Assembly: GCA_944385765.1 (NCBI GenBank)
Contig: CALWYL010000005.1
Span: 1-59,759 of the forward strand
Direction: 5' to 3'
DNA length: 59,759 nt
Origin: an uncultured Oscillospiraceae bacterium
Lineage (GTDB): Bacteria; Bacillota; Clostridia; Oscillospirales; Oscillospiraceae
Below are positions 20,209 to 28,286 of the stretch, in pieces (the stretch's first letter is position 1; the number at the start of each line of letters is the position of its first letter). Made by a program: the position numbers and the translations under genes. Under the pieces are notes generated by a model. It ran no database searches. It saw only the letters and a program-made list of their open reading frames with translations, and was not told the DNA's origin.

Positions 20209-21087
20209 TCAGACCTTGTCGGTGACTTTTTCACCGAACAGCCCGGTGGGCTTCACGCCCAGGACCACTATGAGTATTATAAACGTCACCGCGTCGGAGA
20301 ATATGGAGTATGTGGGGTTCACCTTGACGATGTTCTCGCAGATACCTATGATAAAGGCGCCCACCACCGCCCCCGGTATGGAGCCGATGCCGCCGAACAC
20401 CGCCGCCACGAAGGCCCGCAGCCCCGGCAGGGCGCCCGACTGCGGCATGATGGAGGGGTAGTTGGTAAAGTAGAGTATCGAGCCTATGGCGGCGAGGGCG
20501 CTGCCGATGACGAAGGTGAAGCTTATCACCGAGTTTATCTTGATTCCCATCAGCTGGCAGGTCTCGAAGTCCTTGGCCGCCGCGCGCATGGCCAGGCCAA
20601 TCTTGGTCTTGTTTATCAGCAGCAGGAGCAGCAGCACGAGGGCGACCACCAGGAACGGCGTGACGATGGTGACCCAGCGCGTGGTGGCGCCGGCGATGGT
20701 CACGCTGTCGTAGAGGAAGGGGATTTCGGGATAGAAGCGCGCGAGGCCGCCGGTGTAGTATGTGGCGAAGTTCTGGATGAGGAAGCTCACGCCTATGGCG
20801 CTTATCATCACCGACATGCGCGGCGCGCTCCTCAGCGGCTTATAGGCCGCGCGCTCGATGCAGAAGCCGAGCACGACTATAAAGACCACCATCAGCGGCA
20901 GCGCCACGTACAGCGGCATGCTGGCCGTCATGTATATCACGACCAGTCCGGCCACCATGAACACATCGCCGTGGGCGAAGTTTATCAGGCGCAGTATGCC
21001 GTAGACCAGCGTGTAGCCTATGGCGATGAGCGCGTACTGCCCGCCCGCCGAGATGCCCGACAGCAGTGTTGAAACAGCTAGTTGCAT
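20209..21087 (-). CDS. livH: Branched-chain amino acid ABC transporter permease LivH
   Basis: A 292-residue membrane permease of the usual LivH size. It starts 'MQLAVSTLLSGISAGGQYAL' with the conserved 'INFAHGDVFM' shortly after, and has the coupling segment 'MRAAAKDFETCQLMGI' and the C-terminal 'GGIGSIPGAVVGAFIIG'. GAGGGG precedes the ATG at 21087. Eleven bases separate it from livM. It lies downstream of livK across a 137-bp gap holding a stable hairpin. Confidence 0.95.
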   Translation of the reverse strand: MQLAVSTLLSGISAGGQYALIAIGYTLVYGILRLINFAHGDVFMVAGLVVIYMTASMPLYVALPLMVVFIVVLGFCIERAAYKPLRSAPRMSVMISAIGVSFLIQNFATYYTGGLARFYPEIPFLYDSVTIAGATTRWVTIVTPFLVVALVLLLLLLINKTKIGLAMRAAAKDFETCQLMGIKINSVISFTFVIGSALAAIGSILYFTNYPSIMPQSGALPGLRAFVAAVFGGIGSIPGAVVGAFIIGICENIVKVNPTYSIFSDAVTFIILIVVLGVKPTGLFGEKVTDKV

Positions 21088-21163
21088 GTCCCCTCTTCCT
21101 TTCCTTCCGCGCCGGGCGCGCGCACATGACGTCCGGCGCGCGGCGCTCTTTCTCTGACACCGT

Positions 21164-21190
21164 TTGGCGGGGGCACGCAGCCCCCGCCAA
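21164..21190 (-). other. Intercistronic hairpin between livK and livH
   Basis: A perfect 11-bp stem (21164-21174 with 21180-21190), 5-nt loop, no T tract. Such hairpins after the binding-protein gene usually protect its mRNA or partially terminate, giving more binding protein than permease. Confidence 0.65.
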
Positions 21191-21224
21191 GGCAAAGGTC
21201 GGTTTTAATTCATCAGCCGGGAGC

Positions 21225-22445
21225 TCACTCGGCCACGGTCTGCGTGCCGCCGTTCTCCCAGGTGTTGTTCGCGGTGTCGGCGATTTTGATGTAGGCCACG
21301 TCGCGTATGGCGTCGCCGTTGTCGTCGAACTGGATGTTGCCGGTCACGCCGTCCCAGTTGGTGCTCTTGAGCGCCTCGTAGATGGCGGCGGGATCCGCGC
21401 TCTGGGCGCGCTCTATGGCGTCGTAGGCCACGTTGTAGGCGTCGTAGCCCATGACGGACACGGCCGCTATCATGTCGTTGCCGCCGTTGTTCTCCAGGTT
21501 CACGCTGTCGGAGTTGATGAACTCCTTGAACCCGGCGTCAAAGTCAGGGTCTCCGCCCTCGTTGTAGAAGGTGGTGACGACGAACTCGCTCTTCAGGCCC
21601 TGGGCGGCCTCCAGCACGGCGTTGTTGTCCAGCGTGTCGGAGCCGAGGATGGGTATCTCGAGGTTCATGCTCTTGGCCTGCTGCATGATGGCGGTGCTGT
21701 ACTGGATGGCCACTGGCGTCAGTATGGCGTCCACGCCCTCGCTGACGGCGCTGTTCAGGTAGCTGGAGAAGTCGGCGTTGTTCTCCGTGAAGTTGGCGTC
21801 CACCACCTCGCCGCCCAGGGCGACGAAGGCCTCCTCAAAGTAGTTCTTCACTCCGCCGTCGTACTCCTCTCCGGAGCAGCCGAGCATGTAGACCTTCTGC
21901 GCGCCCAGCTGTTCCCAGGCGTAGTTGGCGAGCACGGTGCCCTGGAAGGGGTCTATGAAGCAGGTGCGGAAGTAGTACTCGTTGCCCTCGGTGACCTGCG
22001 GGTTGGTGCAGGTGACGCCGATGGCGGGTATCTTGGCGCTCTCAAAGGTGGGCGCGGCGGCTATGGACGCGCTGGAACCGTAGGTGCCGAGGACCACGCT
22101 CACTCCGGCGGAGACCAGCTCGGCGGCCGCGCTGGGGGCCACGTCTGCGGTGGACTCGTTGTCGGAGGGCACCAGCTCGATGCTGTACTCCGTGTCGCCT
22201 ATCATGACGGTGGGCTTCAGGGAGTGGGCGTACTCCATGCCCAGCATCTCCTGTTTGCCGCCGGCTCCGGAGGCGCCCGTCAGGGGCTCAAAGACGCCTA
22301 TCTTTATTACGTTGTCGCCCCCGGCGGACTCCCCGGACCCCTCAGGGGCCGAGCTCTGGCCGCTGGGCTCCTCGGCGCTCTCGCCGCAGGCGGCCAGGGC
22401 AAAAACCATGCAGAGGGCGAGAAGCAGTGCAAGAATCTTCTTCAT
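21225..22445 (-). CDS. livK: Branched-chain amino acid substrate-binding lipoprotein
   Basis: A 406-residue type I periplasmic-binding fold protein (Peripla_BP_6). The signal peptide ends in lipobox 'LAAC' with Cys20 as the lipid anchor, followed by a Ser/Glu/Gly-rich linker (about 21-45). 'IGVFEPLTGASGAGGKQ' starts the domain and 'VLGTYGSSAS' lies in the ligand site. It captures amino acids at the cell surface for LivHMGF. GAGGAGG precedes the ATG. The exact ligand (branched-chain amino acid or relative) is not proven. It is first in the operon behind a strong promoter. Confidence 0.93.
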   Translation of the reverse strand: MKKILALLLALCMVFALAACGESAEEPSGQSSAPEGSGESAGGDNVIKIGVFEPLTGASGAGGKQEMLGMEYAHSLKPTVMIGDTEYSIELVPSDNESTADVAPSAAAELVSAGVSVVLGTYGSSASIAAAPTFESAKIPAIGVTCTNPQVTEGNEYYFRTCFIDPFQGTVLANYAWEQLGAQKVYMLGCSGEEYDGGVKNYFEEAFVALGGEVVDANFTENNADFSSYLNSAVSEGVDAILTPVAIQYSTAIMQQAKSMNLEIPILGSDTLDNNAVLEAAQGLKSEFVVTTFYNEGGDPDFDAGFKEFINSDSVNLENNGGNDMIAAVSVMGYDAYNVAYDAIERAQSADPAAIYEALKSTNWDGVTGNIQFDDNGDAIRDVAYIKIADTANNTWENGGTQTVAE

Positions 22446-22517
22446 TTCAAATCCTCCTCTTTAACCTGGGCGCTCAGTCCGTATCAGACGGACATTTGTG
22501 CGCCGTTCATGCCCCAG

Positions 22518-22546
22518 ATTATAAACCTTCCCCCAGGCAATTGCAA
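22518..22546 (-). promoter_or_regulatory. Promoter of the liv operon
   Basis: Minus strand: TTGCAA (22546-22541), a 17-bp spacer, TATAAT (22523-22518). The 65-nt leader contains a small hairpin, GTCCGT/ACGGAC (about 22478-22494). Confidence 0.75.
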
Positions 22547-22580
22547 CAGAATTTACGCATTTTTTCGCTTTAATTGAATA

Positions 22581-22620
22581 GAACGTCATTGTGCCGGAAA
22601 CGCCCGGCTCAATGACGTTC
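22581..22620 (-). terminator. Long hairpin downstream of tmcAL
   Basis: A 17-bp stem with one mismatch (22581-22597 with 22604-22620) and a 6-nt loop, 35 bp beyond the tmcAL stop and upstream of the liv promoter. The following minus-strand bases (tattcaattaaag) are only moderately T-rich, so it is a probable terminator or a palindromic element. Confidence 0.55.
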
Positions 22621-22654
22621 ATTTCTGTGCACTTTTACGGTGGACATTTGTCCG

Positions 22655-23851
22655 TCACAGCATGGCAGGCCCCGTGCGCCAGTCGCTGCCGCCGCGCCGC
22701 TCCTCCCGGGCGGAGCAGCCCAGCACATAGAGGTCCCGGGCCATGGCCCCCAGCTCGAAGGCCTCGCGTATCTCCCGCGGCATGGAGCGGGCGGCCGCCG
22801 CCTTGGTGATAATGGGTATGCGGGCCCTGCCGGAGGCCATGCGCAGCACCTCCCGCCCGCGCTCGTTGGCCGCCAGGACGCGGGCGTAGGCCGGCGTGCC
22901 CTCCGCCATCCCTGCGCGGATGCCCAGGCAGGCACACATGCACATGCGTCTCAGCCGCGAGAGGGCGTAGCGCTTCGACTTGGCCGCCGAGAGCACGCCG
23001 TCCCAGCTGGGCTCCTCCCGCGCCGCGGCGCGCAGCCGATTGCCCAGCCCCTCCGTGGCGTCCGGCAGGTCGTCGTAGGCCCCGTCCGGCAGCATCCTCA
23101 GCCGCGAGAGCAGCATGGGCTCCAGCGCCGAGGGCAGCACCGGCCCCCGGCCCAGCTCCCTCTCCCGCGCGAACACCCGCGCCGCCTCCGGCGGCATGCA
23201 GCCGTCCACGTCCCTGCCCGCGCCGATGCGCGTCCTCAGCTCAGCGGCGGAGCGGATGTTCCCCTCCCCCGCGCCGTCGTGGGCCGCCCCCTCGCGGCGG
23301 AAGGTGAGCACGCCCATGTCCAGCCGCTGGTCGAATATGGCCTTGATGTACTCCACGCCGAGGATGTTGTTCGGCGTGTCCAGCAGCGCGGCCAGCTCCG
23401 GCGACCTCCTGGCCAGCGCCCTCTGCCTGGCGGCGGCGAAGGACAGCCCGCCCGAGAGCTCGGACCTTATCTCCGGGGCCAGCGCCGGGTCCAGCAGCGC
23501 CTCGGCGGCGGCCTCCAGGGCCCCGGCGTCCCCGCACTCGCTGCCGAAGGACAGACTGTCCACCACCCCCAGGCCCCCCAGGACGCCCACCGCGCCCCGG
23601 GCAAAGCCCTCCGCCGAGCTCAGGGCCCAGGGCAGGGGCAGCTCCACCACCAGGTCGGCCCCGCAGCGCACGGCCGCCTCCGCCCTGGCGAACTTGGAGT
23701 ACACCGCCGCCTCGCCCCGCTGCACGAAATCCCCCGACATGCAGCAGACCACCGCCGCGTCTCCGCCCAGGGCCGAGCGCGTGCGCTCGATGTGCAGCGC
23801 GTGCCCGTTGTGGAAGGGGTTGTACTCCGCCACGATGCCCCCAATAACCAT
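22655..23851 (-). CDS. tmcAL: tRNA(Met) cytidine acetate ligase
   Basis: A 398-residue nucleotidyltransferase-like protein matching TmcAL (formerly YlbM), which activates acetate with ATP and makes N4-acetylcytidine at the wobble base of elongator tRNA-Met. The N terminus has 'GIVAEYNPFHNGH' with the HxxH of the family (His14, His17); 'SGDFVQRGE' and 'SFGSECGD' are also conserved. An ATG at 23866 is possible, but the GGAGGT inside that extension lies 7 nt before the ATG at 23851, which is preferred. It is divergent from acetate kinase, so both neighbours use acetate and ATP. Confidence 0.92.
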   Translation of the reverse strand: MVIGGIVAEYNPFHNGHALHIERTRSALGGDAAVVCCMSGDFVQRGEAAVYSKFARAEAAVRCGADLVVELPLPWALSSAEGFARGAVGVLGGLGVVDSLSFGSECGDAGALEAAAEALLDPALAPEIRSELSGGLSFAAARQRALARRSPELAALLDTPNNILGVEYIKAIFDQRLDMGVLTFRREGAAHDGAGEGNIRSAAELRTRIGAGRDVDGCMPPEAARVFARERELGRGPVLPSALEPMLLSRLRMLPDGAYDDLPDATEGLGNRLRAAAREEPSWDGVLSAAKSKRYALSRLRRMCMCACLGIRAGMAEGTPAYARVLAANERGREVLRMASGRARIPIITKAAAARSMPREIREAFELGAMARDLYVLGCSAREERRGGSDWRTGPAML

Positions 23852-23980
23852 TTTTTCTACCTCCATATTAAAAGCTCTTGCGTTTTGCTCCGCATGAGGA
23901 TAAAATAGCCTTATATATGCCCCATATTACTATATGCCCCGGTAACTTTACAATAGTTAAGGGAAGAAAGGAACCTGAAA

Positions 23981-25186
23981 ATGAAAGTATTGGTCATCAA
24001 CGCCGGCAGCTCCTCGCTGAAGTATCAGCTGATAGATATGGAGACCGAGACCGTCCTCGCCAAGGGCCTGTGCGAGCGCATAGGCATCGACGGCCACCTC
24101 AAGCACACCCCGCTGGTCGGCGGCAAGAGCGTGTTCAACGAGGATCTCCCCCTGCCCACGCACTCCGAGGCCATAGCCGCCGTCATCGACAAGCTCACCA
24201 GCGCCGAGTACGGCGTGGTGTCCAGCATGAAGGAGATAGACGCCGTCGGCCACCGCGTGGTCCACGGCGGCGAGAAGTTCGCCAGCTCCGTCCTCATAAA
24301 CGGCGAGGTTATGAAGGCCATCGAGGAGTGCATCCCCTTTGCCCCCCTGCACAACCCCGCCAATATCACCGGCATCAACGCCTGCATCGACGTCATGGGC
24401 CGGGACGTGCCCCAGGTCGGCGTGTTCGACACCGCCTTCCACCAGACCATGCCCCCCAAGGCCTTCACCTACGCCGTCCCCTATGAGTACTACCAGAACG
24501 ACGGCATCCGCCGCTACGGCTTCCACGGCACCAGCCACCGCTACGTGTCCGCCCGCTGCGCCGAGCTGATGGGCAGGCCCATAGAGGAGCTCAAGCTGAT
24601 AAGCTGCCACATGGGCAACGGCTCGAGCATCTGCGCCATCGACGGCGGCAAGAGCGTGGACACCTCCATGGGCTTCACCCCGCTGGTTGGCCTGCCCATG
24701 GGCACCCGCTGCGGCGACCTTGACCCCGGTGTCATGCAGTTCATCATGAACAAGTACGGCCTGGGCATCGACGAGATGCTCAACGTCCTCAACAAGAAGT
24801 CCGGCGTGCTGGGCGTCTCCGGCGTCAGCAGCGACTTCCGCGACCTGGAGGCCGCCGCCGGGGAGGGCAACGAGCGCGCCAAGCTGGCCCTGGACCTCTT
24901 CGACTACTCCGTGGCCAAGGTCGTCGGCAGCTACGTGGCCGCCATGAACGGCGTGGACGCCATCATCTTCACCGCCGGCGTGGGCGAGAACGCCCCCACC
25001 ACCCGCGCGGGCATCGCCAAGTACCTGGGCTATCTCGGCTGCGAGATAGACCCCGAGGCCAACGGCAGGCGCGGCAGCGACAACCTCATCTCCACCGCGG
25101 ACAGCAAAGTGCAGCTCTGGGTCATCCCCACCAACGAGGAGCTGGTCATCGCCCGCGACACCCGCGACATCGTCTCCGCCCTGTAA
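23981..25186 (+). CDS. ackA: Acetate kinase
   Basis: A 401-residue ASKHA kinase converting acetyl phosphate and ADP to acetate and ATP, the last step of fermentative acetate production. It opens with '[17 protein letters not shown]', has '[10 protein letters not shown]', '[10 protein letters not shown]', '[11 protein letters not shown]' with the catalytic Arg/His region, '[10 protein letters not shown]' and '[13 protein letters not shown]', all hallmarks. No phosphotransacetylase gene adjoins it. The ribosome site is GAAAGGAAC before the ATG, and a TACAAT-like -10 (23950-23955) lies upstream without a clear -35. A strong terminator follows. Confidence 0.97.
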   Translation: MKVLVINAGSSSLKYQLIDMETETVLAKGLCERIGIDGHLKHTPLVGGKSVFNEDLPLPTHSEAIAAVIDKLTSAEYGVVSSMKEIDAVGHRVVHGGEKFASSVLINGEVMKAIEECIPFAPLHNPANITGINACIDVMGRDVPQVGVFDTAFHQTMPPKAFTYAVPYEYYQNDGIRRYGFHGTSHRYVSARCAELMGRPIEELKLISCHMGNGSSICAIDGGKSVDTSMGFTPLVGLPMGTRCGDLDPGVMQFIMNKYGLGIDEMLNVLNKKSGVLGVSGVSSDFRDLEAAAGEGNERAKLALDLFDYSVAKVVGSYVAAMNGVDAIIFTAGVGENAPTTRAGIAKYLGYLGCEIDPEANGRRGSDNLISTADSKVQLWVIPTNEELVIARDTRDIVSAL

Positions 25187-25201
25187 AACCCAACACAGCG
25201 C

Positions 25202-25237
25202 AGAGGCCGCCGTCCCGCTGGACGGCGGCCTCTTTTT
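25202..25237 (+). terminator. Intrinsic terminator of ackA
   Basis: A 14-bp perfect stem (25202-25215 with 25220-25233), 4-nt loop, T tract to 25237. Confidence 0.92.
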
Positions 25238-25253
25238 CCATGTGGAGCCGGGA

Positions 25254-25451
25254 TTATTCTCCCGGCCCCCTCCTGCCCCTCTTTTTCTCCATCGCTGCCG
25301 ATATCCGCAATCCGGCCAGGGACACCGCGGAGACCCCCGCAATACGCAAAAACCTCCCATACGCCGCCGCGTCCCCGGTAATGGCCACATATCCCAGCGC
25401 GCAGGCGATGCTCCCCCAGACCACGACATCCGCCGCCTTGGGCTTTTTCAC
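25254..25451 (-). CDS. Small two-helix membrane protein, unknown
   Basis: A 65-residue frame starting at GTG (25451) with GGGGGTGAGG just upstream. The protein has a basic start, a hydrophobic stretch 'VVVWGSIACALGYVAITG', a second weaker one 'FLRIAGVSAVSLAGLRIS' and a basic tail. A near-consensus promoter with a 17-bp spacer lies right behind it, the main reason to accept it as a gene. An alternative GTG three codons upstream (25460) is possible. I recognise no family. It occupies part of the 395-bp stretch between ackA and the DUF3795 gene, the largest gap in the window. Confidence 0.5.
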   Translation of the reverse strand: MKKPKAADVVVWGSIACALGYVAITGDAAAYGRFLRIAGVSAVSLAGLRISAAMEKKRGRRGPGE

Positions 25452-25484
25452 CGTCCTCACCCCCCGGCACAGCCGTTTTGCCCC

Positions 25485-25513
25485 ATTATATCCCCCATCC
25501 CGCCCCTTTTCAA
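25485..25513 (-). promoter_or_regulatory. Promoter of the small membrane protein gene
   Basis: Minus strand: TTGAAA (25513-25508), a 17-bp spacer, TATAAT (25490-25485). Confidence 0.65.
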
Positions 25514-25540
25514 CTCCCTGTTCCATTCCTCGGCCGGCCG

Positions 25541-25549
25541 TGATATAAT
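25541..25549 (+). promoter_or_regulatory. Extended -10 promoter of the DUF3795 gene
   Basis: TGATATAAT is a perfect extended -10 (TGnTATAAT), 33 bp before the GTG start. No good -35 is seen, as expected for extended -10 promoters. It is divergent from the small-protein promoter. Confidence 0.55.
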
Positions 25550-25581
25550 TCAGCCATGACCCACATGCAGGAGGTGTCCCG

Positions 25582-25914
25582 GTGAGAGACATGATAGCGT
25601 ATTGCGGGCTGGACTGCGAAAAGTGCGACGCCTATATTGCGACAGTCAACGACGACCAGGCCCTGCGCGAGAGGACCGCGGAGCTCTGGGCCGCGCTGAA
25701 CGGCGCCCCCATTCGGCCTGAACACATCAACTGCGAGGGCTGCCGCGCTTCGGGGCTGAAGACCGTGTTCTGCGAGAGCCTCTGCGGCGTCCGCCGCTGC
25801 GCGCTGGAGAGGGGCGTGGAAACCTGCGGCCGCTGCCCCGAGCTGGGGAGCTGCCCCGCCGTGGGCGCCATCCACTCCGGCAGCCCCTCCGCGCTGGAGA
25901 ATCTCCGCGGATAG
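25582..25914 (+). CDS. DUF3795 family cysteine-rich protein
   Basis: A 110-residue cytoplasmic protein with the DUF3795 pattern: 'AYCGLDCEKCDAY' at the start, then 'CEGCRASG', 'CGVRRCALERGVETCGRCPE' and a last Cys in 'GSCP'. The spaced Cys pairs suggest zinc or Fe-S binding; the function is unknown. It starts at GTG with AGGAGGTG 5-6 nt upstream; an internal ATG four codons later is a weaker choice. It is a single-gene unit before the rplU promoter. Confidence 0.85.
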   Translation: MRDMIAYCGLDCEKCDAYIATVNDDQALRERTAELWAALNGAPIRPEHINCEGCRASGLKTVFCESLCGVRRCALERGVETCGRCPELGSCPAVGAIHSGSPSALENLRG

Positions 25915-25929
25915 TCCCCCATTTTTGTG

Positions 25930-25958
25930 TTGACAGGCCGCCGTTTCCATGCTATGAT
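25930..25958 (+). promoter_or_regulatory. Promoter of rplU-rpmA
   Basis: TTGACA (25930-25935), a 17-bp spacer and TATGAT (25953-25958): near-perfect consensus, as expected for ribosomal protein genes. Confidence 0.85.
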
Positions 25959-25964
25959 ATTCAG

Positions 25965-26040
25965 GCCGCGTCGAAGGGGCTCTAAGTGGCCATGCCCGCC
26001 CCCAGAGCGAGTCTCTTGCAGAGAGGAATGAAAGAAAAGC
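25965..26040 (+). ncRNA. Probable L21 leader RNA
   Basis: About 75 nt lie between the predicted transcription start and rplU, with a hairpin around TCTCTTGCAGAGAGG (26010-26026) and the segment GGGGCTCTAAGTGG (25977-25990), which resembles the ribosomal L21 leader described in Firmicutes. It presumably mediates autoregulation by L21. I matched it from memory, without a covariance model. Confidence 0.45.
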
Positions 26041-26352
26041 ATGAAACACGCCATCATCGAGACCGGGGGCAAGCAGTACCGCGTGGCCGAGGGCGACGTC
26101 ATCTTCGTGGAGAAGCTGAGCGCCGAGGCCGGCGAGAGCGTCAAGTTCGACCGCGTCCTGGCCGTCATCGACGAGAACGGCTCCGTTTTCGGCACCCCCG
26201 TGGTGGAGGGCGCCGTCGTCACCGGCAGCGTCGTCAAGAGCGGCCGCGGCAAGAAGGTCCGCGTCTATAAGATGAAGCCCAAGAAGGGCTATCAGCGTCT
26301 GCAGGGCCACAGGCAGCCCTACACCAAGGTGCAGATAGAGAGCATCGCCTGA
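26041..26352 (+). CDS. rplU: Ribosomal protein L21
   Basis: A 103-residue bL21, normal length, starting '[19 protein letters not shown]' and containing '[19 protein letters not shown]', the 23S rRNA-binding C-terminal signature. It is followed 36 bp later by rpmA with no prp (ysxB) gene between them, unlike the usual Firmicute order. The start has AGAGAGGAATGAAAGAAAAGC upstream. Confidence 0.98.
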   Translation: MKHAIIETGGKQYRVAEGDVIFVEKLSAEAGESVKFDRVLAVIDENGSVFGTPVVEGAVVTGSVVKSGRGKKVRVYKMKPKKGYQRLQGHRQPYTKVQIESIA

Positions 26353-26388
26353 ATAAGTTCCGCACTTAAGACATCGGAGGTGTAACAC

Positions 26389-26652
26389 ATGGCACATAAA
26401 AAGGGAATGGGCTCCACCAAGAACGGCCGCGACAGCGAGTCCAAGCGCCTCGGCGCCAAGAGGGCGGACGGCCAGTTCGTCCTGGCCGGCAACATCCTCG
26501 TCAGGCAGCGCGGGACCAAGATCCACCCCGGCACCAACGTGGGCAAGGGCAAGGACGACACCCTGTTCTCCCTCGTGGACGGCACGGTGAGGTTCGAGCG
26601 CTACGGCAAGGACCGCAAGAAGGTCTCCGTTTACGAGGAGATTGCCCAGTAA
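26389..26652 (+). CDS. rpmA: Ribosomal protein L27, without the Firmicute N-terminal extension
   Basis: An 87-residue bL27. It begins directly '[18 protein letters not shown]', where most Firmicutes have an extra 'FF'-containing leader that the protease Prp must remove. The N-terminal residues reach the peptidyl transferase centre, so a mature-type start matters for function. GGAGGTG lies 7 nt upstream of the ATG, and no longer frame is available with a ribosome site. The lack of the leader agrees with the missing prp gene between rplU and rpmA. Confidence 0.97.
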   Translation: MAHKKGMGSTKNGRDSESKRLGAKRADGQFVLAGNILVRQRGTKIHPGTNVGKGKDDTLFSLVDGTVRFERYGKDRKKVSVYEEIAQ

Positions 26653-26660
26653 CAACAGCG

Positions 26661-26690
26661 GCGGACGAGGGAAACCTCGTCCGCTTTTTT
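26661..26690 (+). terminator. Intrinsic terminator after rpmA
   Basis: A 10-bp stem, GCGGACGAGG/CCTCGTCCGC, with a GAAA tetraloop followed by six Ts. It separates rplU-rpmA from obg, which lies 98 bp further on. Confidence 0.92.
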
Positions 26691-26787
26691 GACAGCGCGG
26701 CCCTTCGCCGCGCCCGTCTCCGCCGCTGGCCCGGCGCAGGCGCCCAACACACGGCCCGGCGGCCGTGAACTGCAAGGAGTGATCCCA

Positions 26788-28074
26788 ATGGCCTCGCCAT
26801 TTGTTGACAAAGTGACTATACAGGTCCGCGCCGGCCGCGGCGGCGACGGCGCCGTGTCCTTCCACCGCGAGAAGTACGTGGCGGCCGGCGGCCCCGACGG
26901 CGGCGACGGCGGCCGCGGCGGGGACATCGTCTTCCGGGCGGACGACAACATGTCCACCCTGATGGACTTCCGCTATAAGCGCAAGTTTGCCGCCGGGGAC
27001 GGCCAGAACGGCCAGGGCAAGCGCTGCTCCGGCAAGGACGGCGAGAGCGTGGTGCTGCGCGTCCCCCGGGGCACGCTGCTGCGCGACGCCGACAGCGGCG
27101 CCATCATGCACGACATGTCCTCCGGCGAGGACTACGTGGCCTGCCGCGGCGGCCGCGGCGGCTGGGGCAACAAGCACTTCGCCACCCCCACCCGCCAGGT
27201 CCCCCGCTTCGCCAAGCCGGGCCTGCCCGGCGAGGAGCACACCATACTGCTGGAGCTCAAGCTCCTGGCCGACGTGGGGCTCGTGGGCTTCCCCAATGTG
27301 GGCAAGAGCACCCTGCTCTCCGTGGTCTCCAACGCCCACCCCAAGATAGCCAACTACCACTTCACCACGCTCTTCCCCAACCTGGGTGTGGTGTACGTGG
27401 ACGAGCACGTCTCCTTCGTCCTGGCGGACATCCCCGGCATCATCGAGGGCGCCAGCGACGGCGCCGGCCTGGGGCACGACTTCCTGCGCCACATCGACCG
27501 CTGCCGCCTGCTGATACACCTGGTGGACGTCTCCGGCAGCGAGGGCCGCGACCCGGTGGAGGACTTCGAGACCATCAACGCCGAGCTGGAGCGCTACAGT
27601 CCCCAGCTGGCCTCCCGCCCGCAGCTGGTGGCAGCCAACAAGTGCGATTTGCTGGACGACGCCGGGCGTGAGAACCTCAATCGCCTGCGCGCGCACGTCG
27701 AGGGAATGGGCCTGCGCCTCTTCGAGATTTCCGCCGCCGCCACCACGGGCACGCGCGAGCTGATGAGGGCCGCCGCGGCCGAGCTGCAGCATCTGCCGCC
27801 CATCGCGGTCTACGAGCCCGACTACGTCCCCCCCGCCCCCGACCCGGGCCGCGCGGAGGACGTGCAGATAAAGCGCGAGGGGGACACCTGGTACCTGGAG
27901 GGCGAGTGGCTCGCCCGTCTGGTGGCCAGCGTGAACTTCTCCGACTACGAGAGCCGCATGTATTTCGACCGCAACCTGCGCGCCGCCGGCATCTACGACC
28001 GCATGGAGGCCATGGGCATCCGCGACGGGGACACGGTCAGCATCTATGATATAGAATTCGAGTATCAGCGGTAA
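26788..28074 (+). CDS. obg: GTPase Obg/CgtA
   Basis: A 428-residue ribosome-assembly GTPase with three domains: the glycine-rich Obg fold (1-158, with 'GGPDGGDGGRGGD'), the G domain (G1 'GFPNVGKST', G3 'DIPG', G4 'NKCD') and a C-terminal OCT domain (about 345-428) as in B. subtilis Obg. It is essential in most bacteria for 50S maturation and linked to sporulation initiation in Bacillus. The ATG at 26788 has AAGGAGTG about 8 nt upstream. It follows rpmA as usual, though a terminator lies between them; I see no clear separate promoter. Confidence 0.97.
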   Translation: MASPFVDKVTIQVRAGRGGDGAVSFHREKYVAAGGPDGGDGGRGGDIVFRADDNMSTLMDFRYKRKFAAGDGQNGQGKRCSGKDGESVVLRVPRGTLLRDADSGAIMHDMSSGEDYVACRGGRGGWGNKHFATPTRQVPRFAKPGLPGEEHTILLELKLLADVGLVGFPNVGKSTLLSVVSNAHPKIANYHFTTLFPNLGVVYVDEHVSFVLADIPGIIEGASDGAGLGHDFLRHIDRCRLLIHLVDVSGSEGRDPVEDFETINAELERYSPQLASRPQLVAANKCDLLDDAGRENLNRLRAHVEGMGLRLFEISAAATTGTRELMRAAAAELQHLPPIAVYEPDYVPPAPDPGRAEDVQIKREGDTWYLEGEWLARLVASVNFSDYESRMYFDRNLRAAGIYDRMEAMGIRDGDTVSIYDIEFEYQR

Positions 28075-28082
28075 TGAACTCC

Positions 28083-28116
28083 GGGGGTTCCTGCGTTCTG
28101 CCCGCAGGGGCCCCCT
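28083..28116 (+). terminator. Weak hairpin after obg
   Basis: Bases 28083-28095 pair with about 28104-28116 (13 bp including G-T pairs) and no T tract follows. The next 100 bp to the pyr promoter hold nothing recognisable. Confidence 0.4.
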
Positions 28117-28217
28117 CTCCGCGGCAAACCGCAGGACGCCCCTCCGCCCTCTCCCCATCCCAATCAGGGCCTCATCGGTGTTTTTCGGCCCGGCGGGCAA
28201 TTGGGGTTCATTATCTC

Positions 28218-28246
28218 TTGACAAGCCCATCCCATCCTGTTAAACT
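28218..28246 (+). promoter_or_regulatory. Promoter of the pyrimidine operon
   Basis: TTGACA (28218-28223), a 17-bp spacer and TAAACT (28241-28246). The predicted leader is only about 34 nt, too short for a PyrR-type attenuator, and I see no PyrR anti-antiterminator. The first transcribed bases show no pyrimidine run suggestive of reiterative initiation control. Confidence 0.75.
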
Positions 28247-28286
28247 ATTGAAAGTTTGAGGTTTTTGCCGGAAAGGGGCGCGCATC

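Noticed and set aside
28075..28286. Possible PyrR attenuator or riboswitch before pyrC
   Set aside because: The predicted transcript starts about 34 nt before the ATG, and the upstream sequence shows no antiterminator/terminator pair with a T tract.
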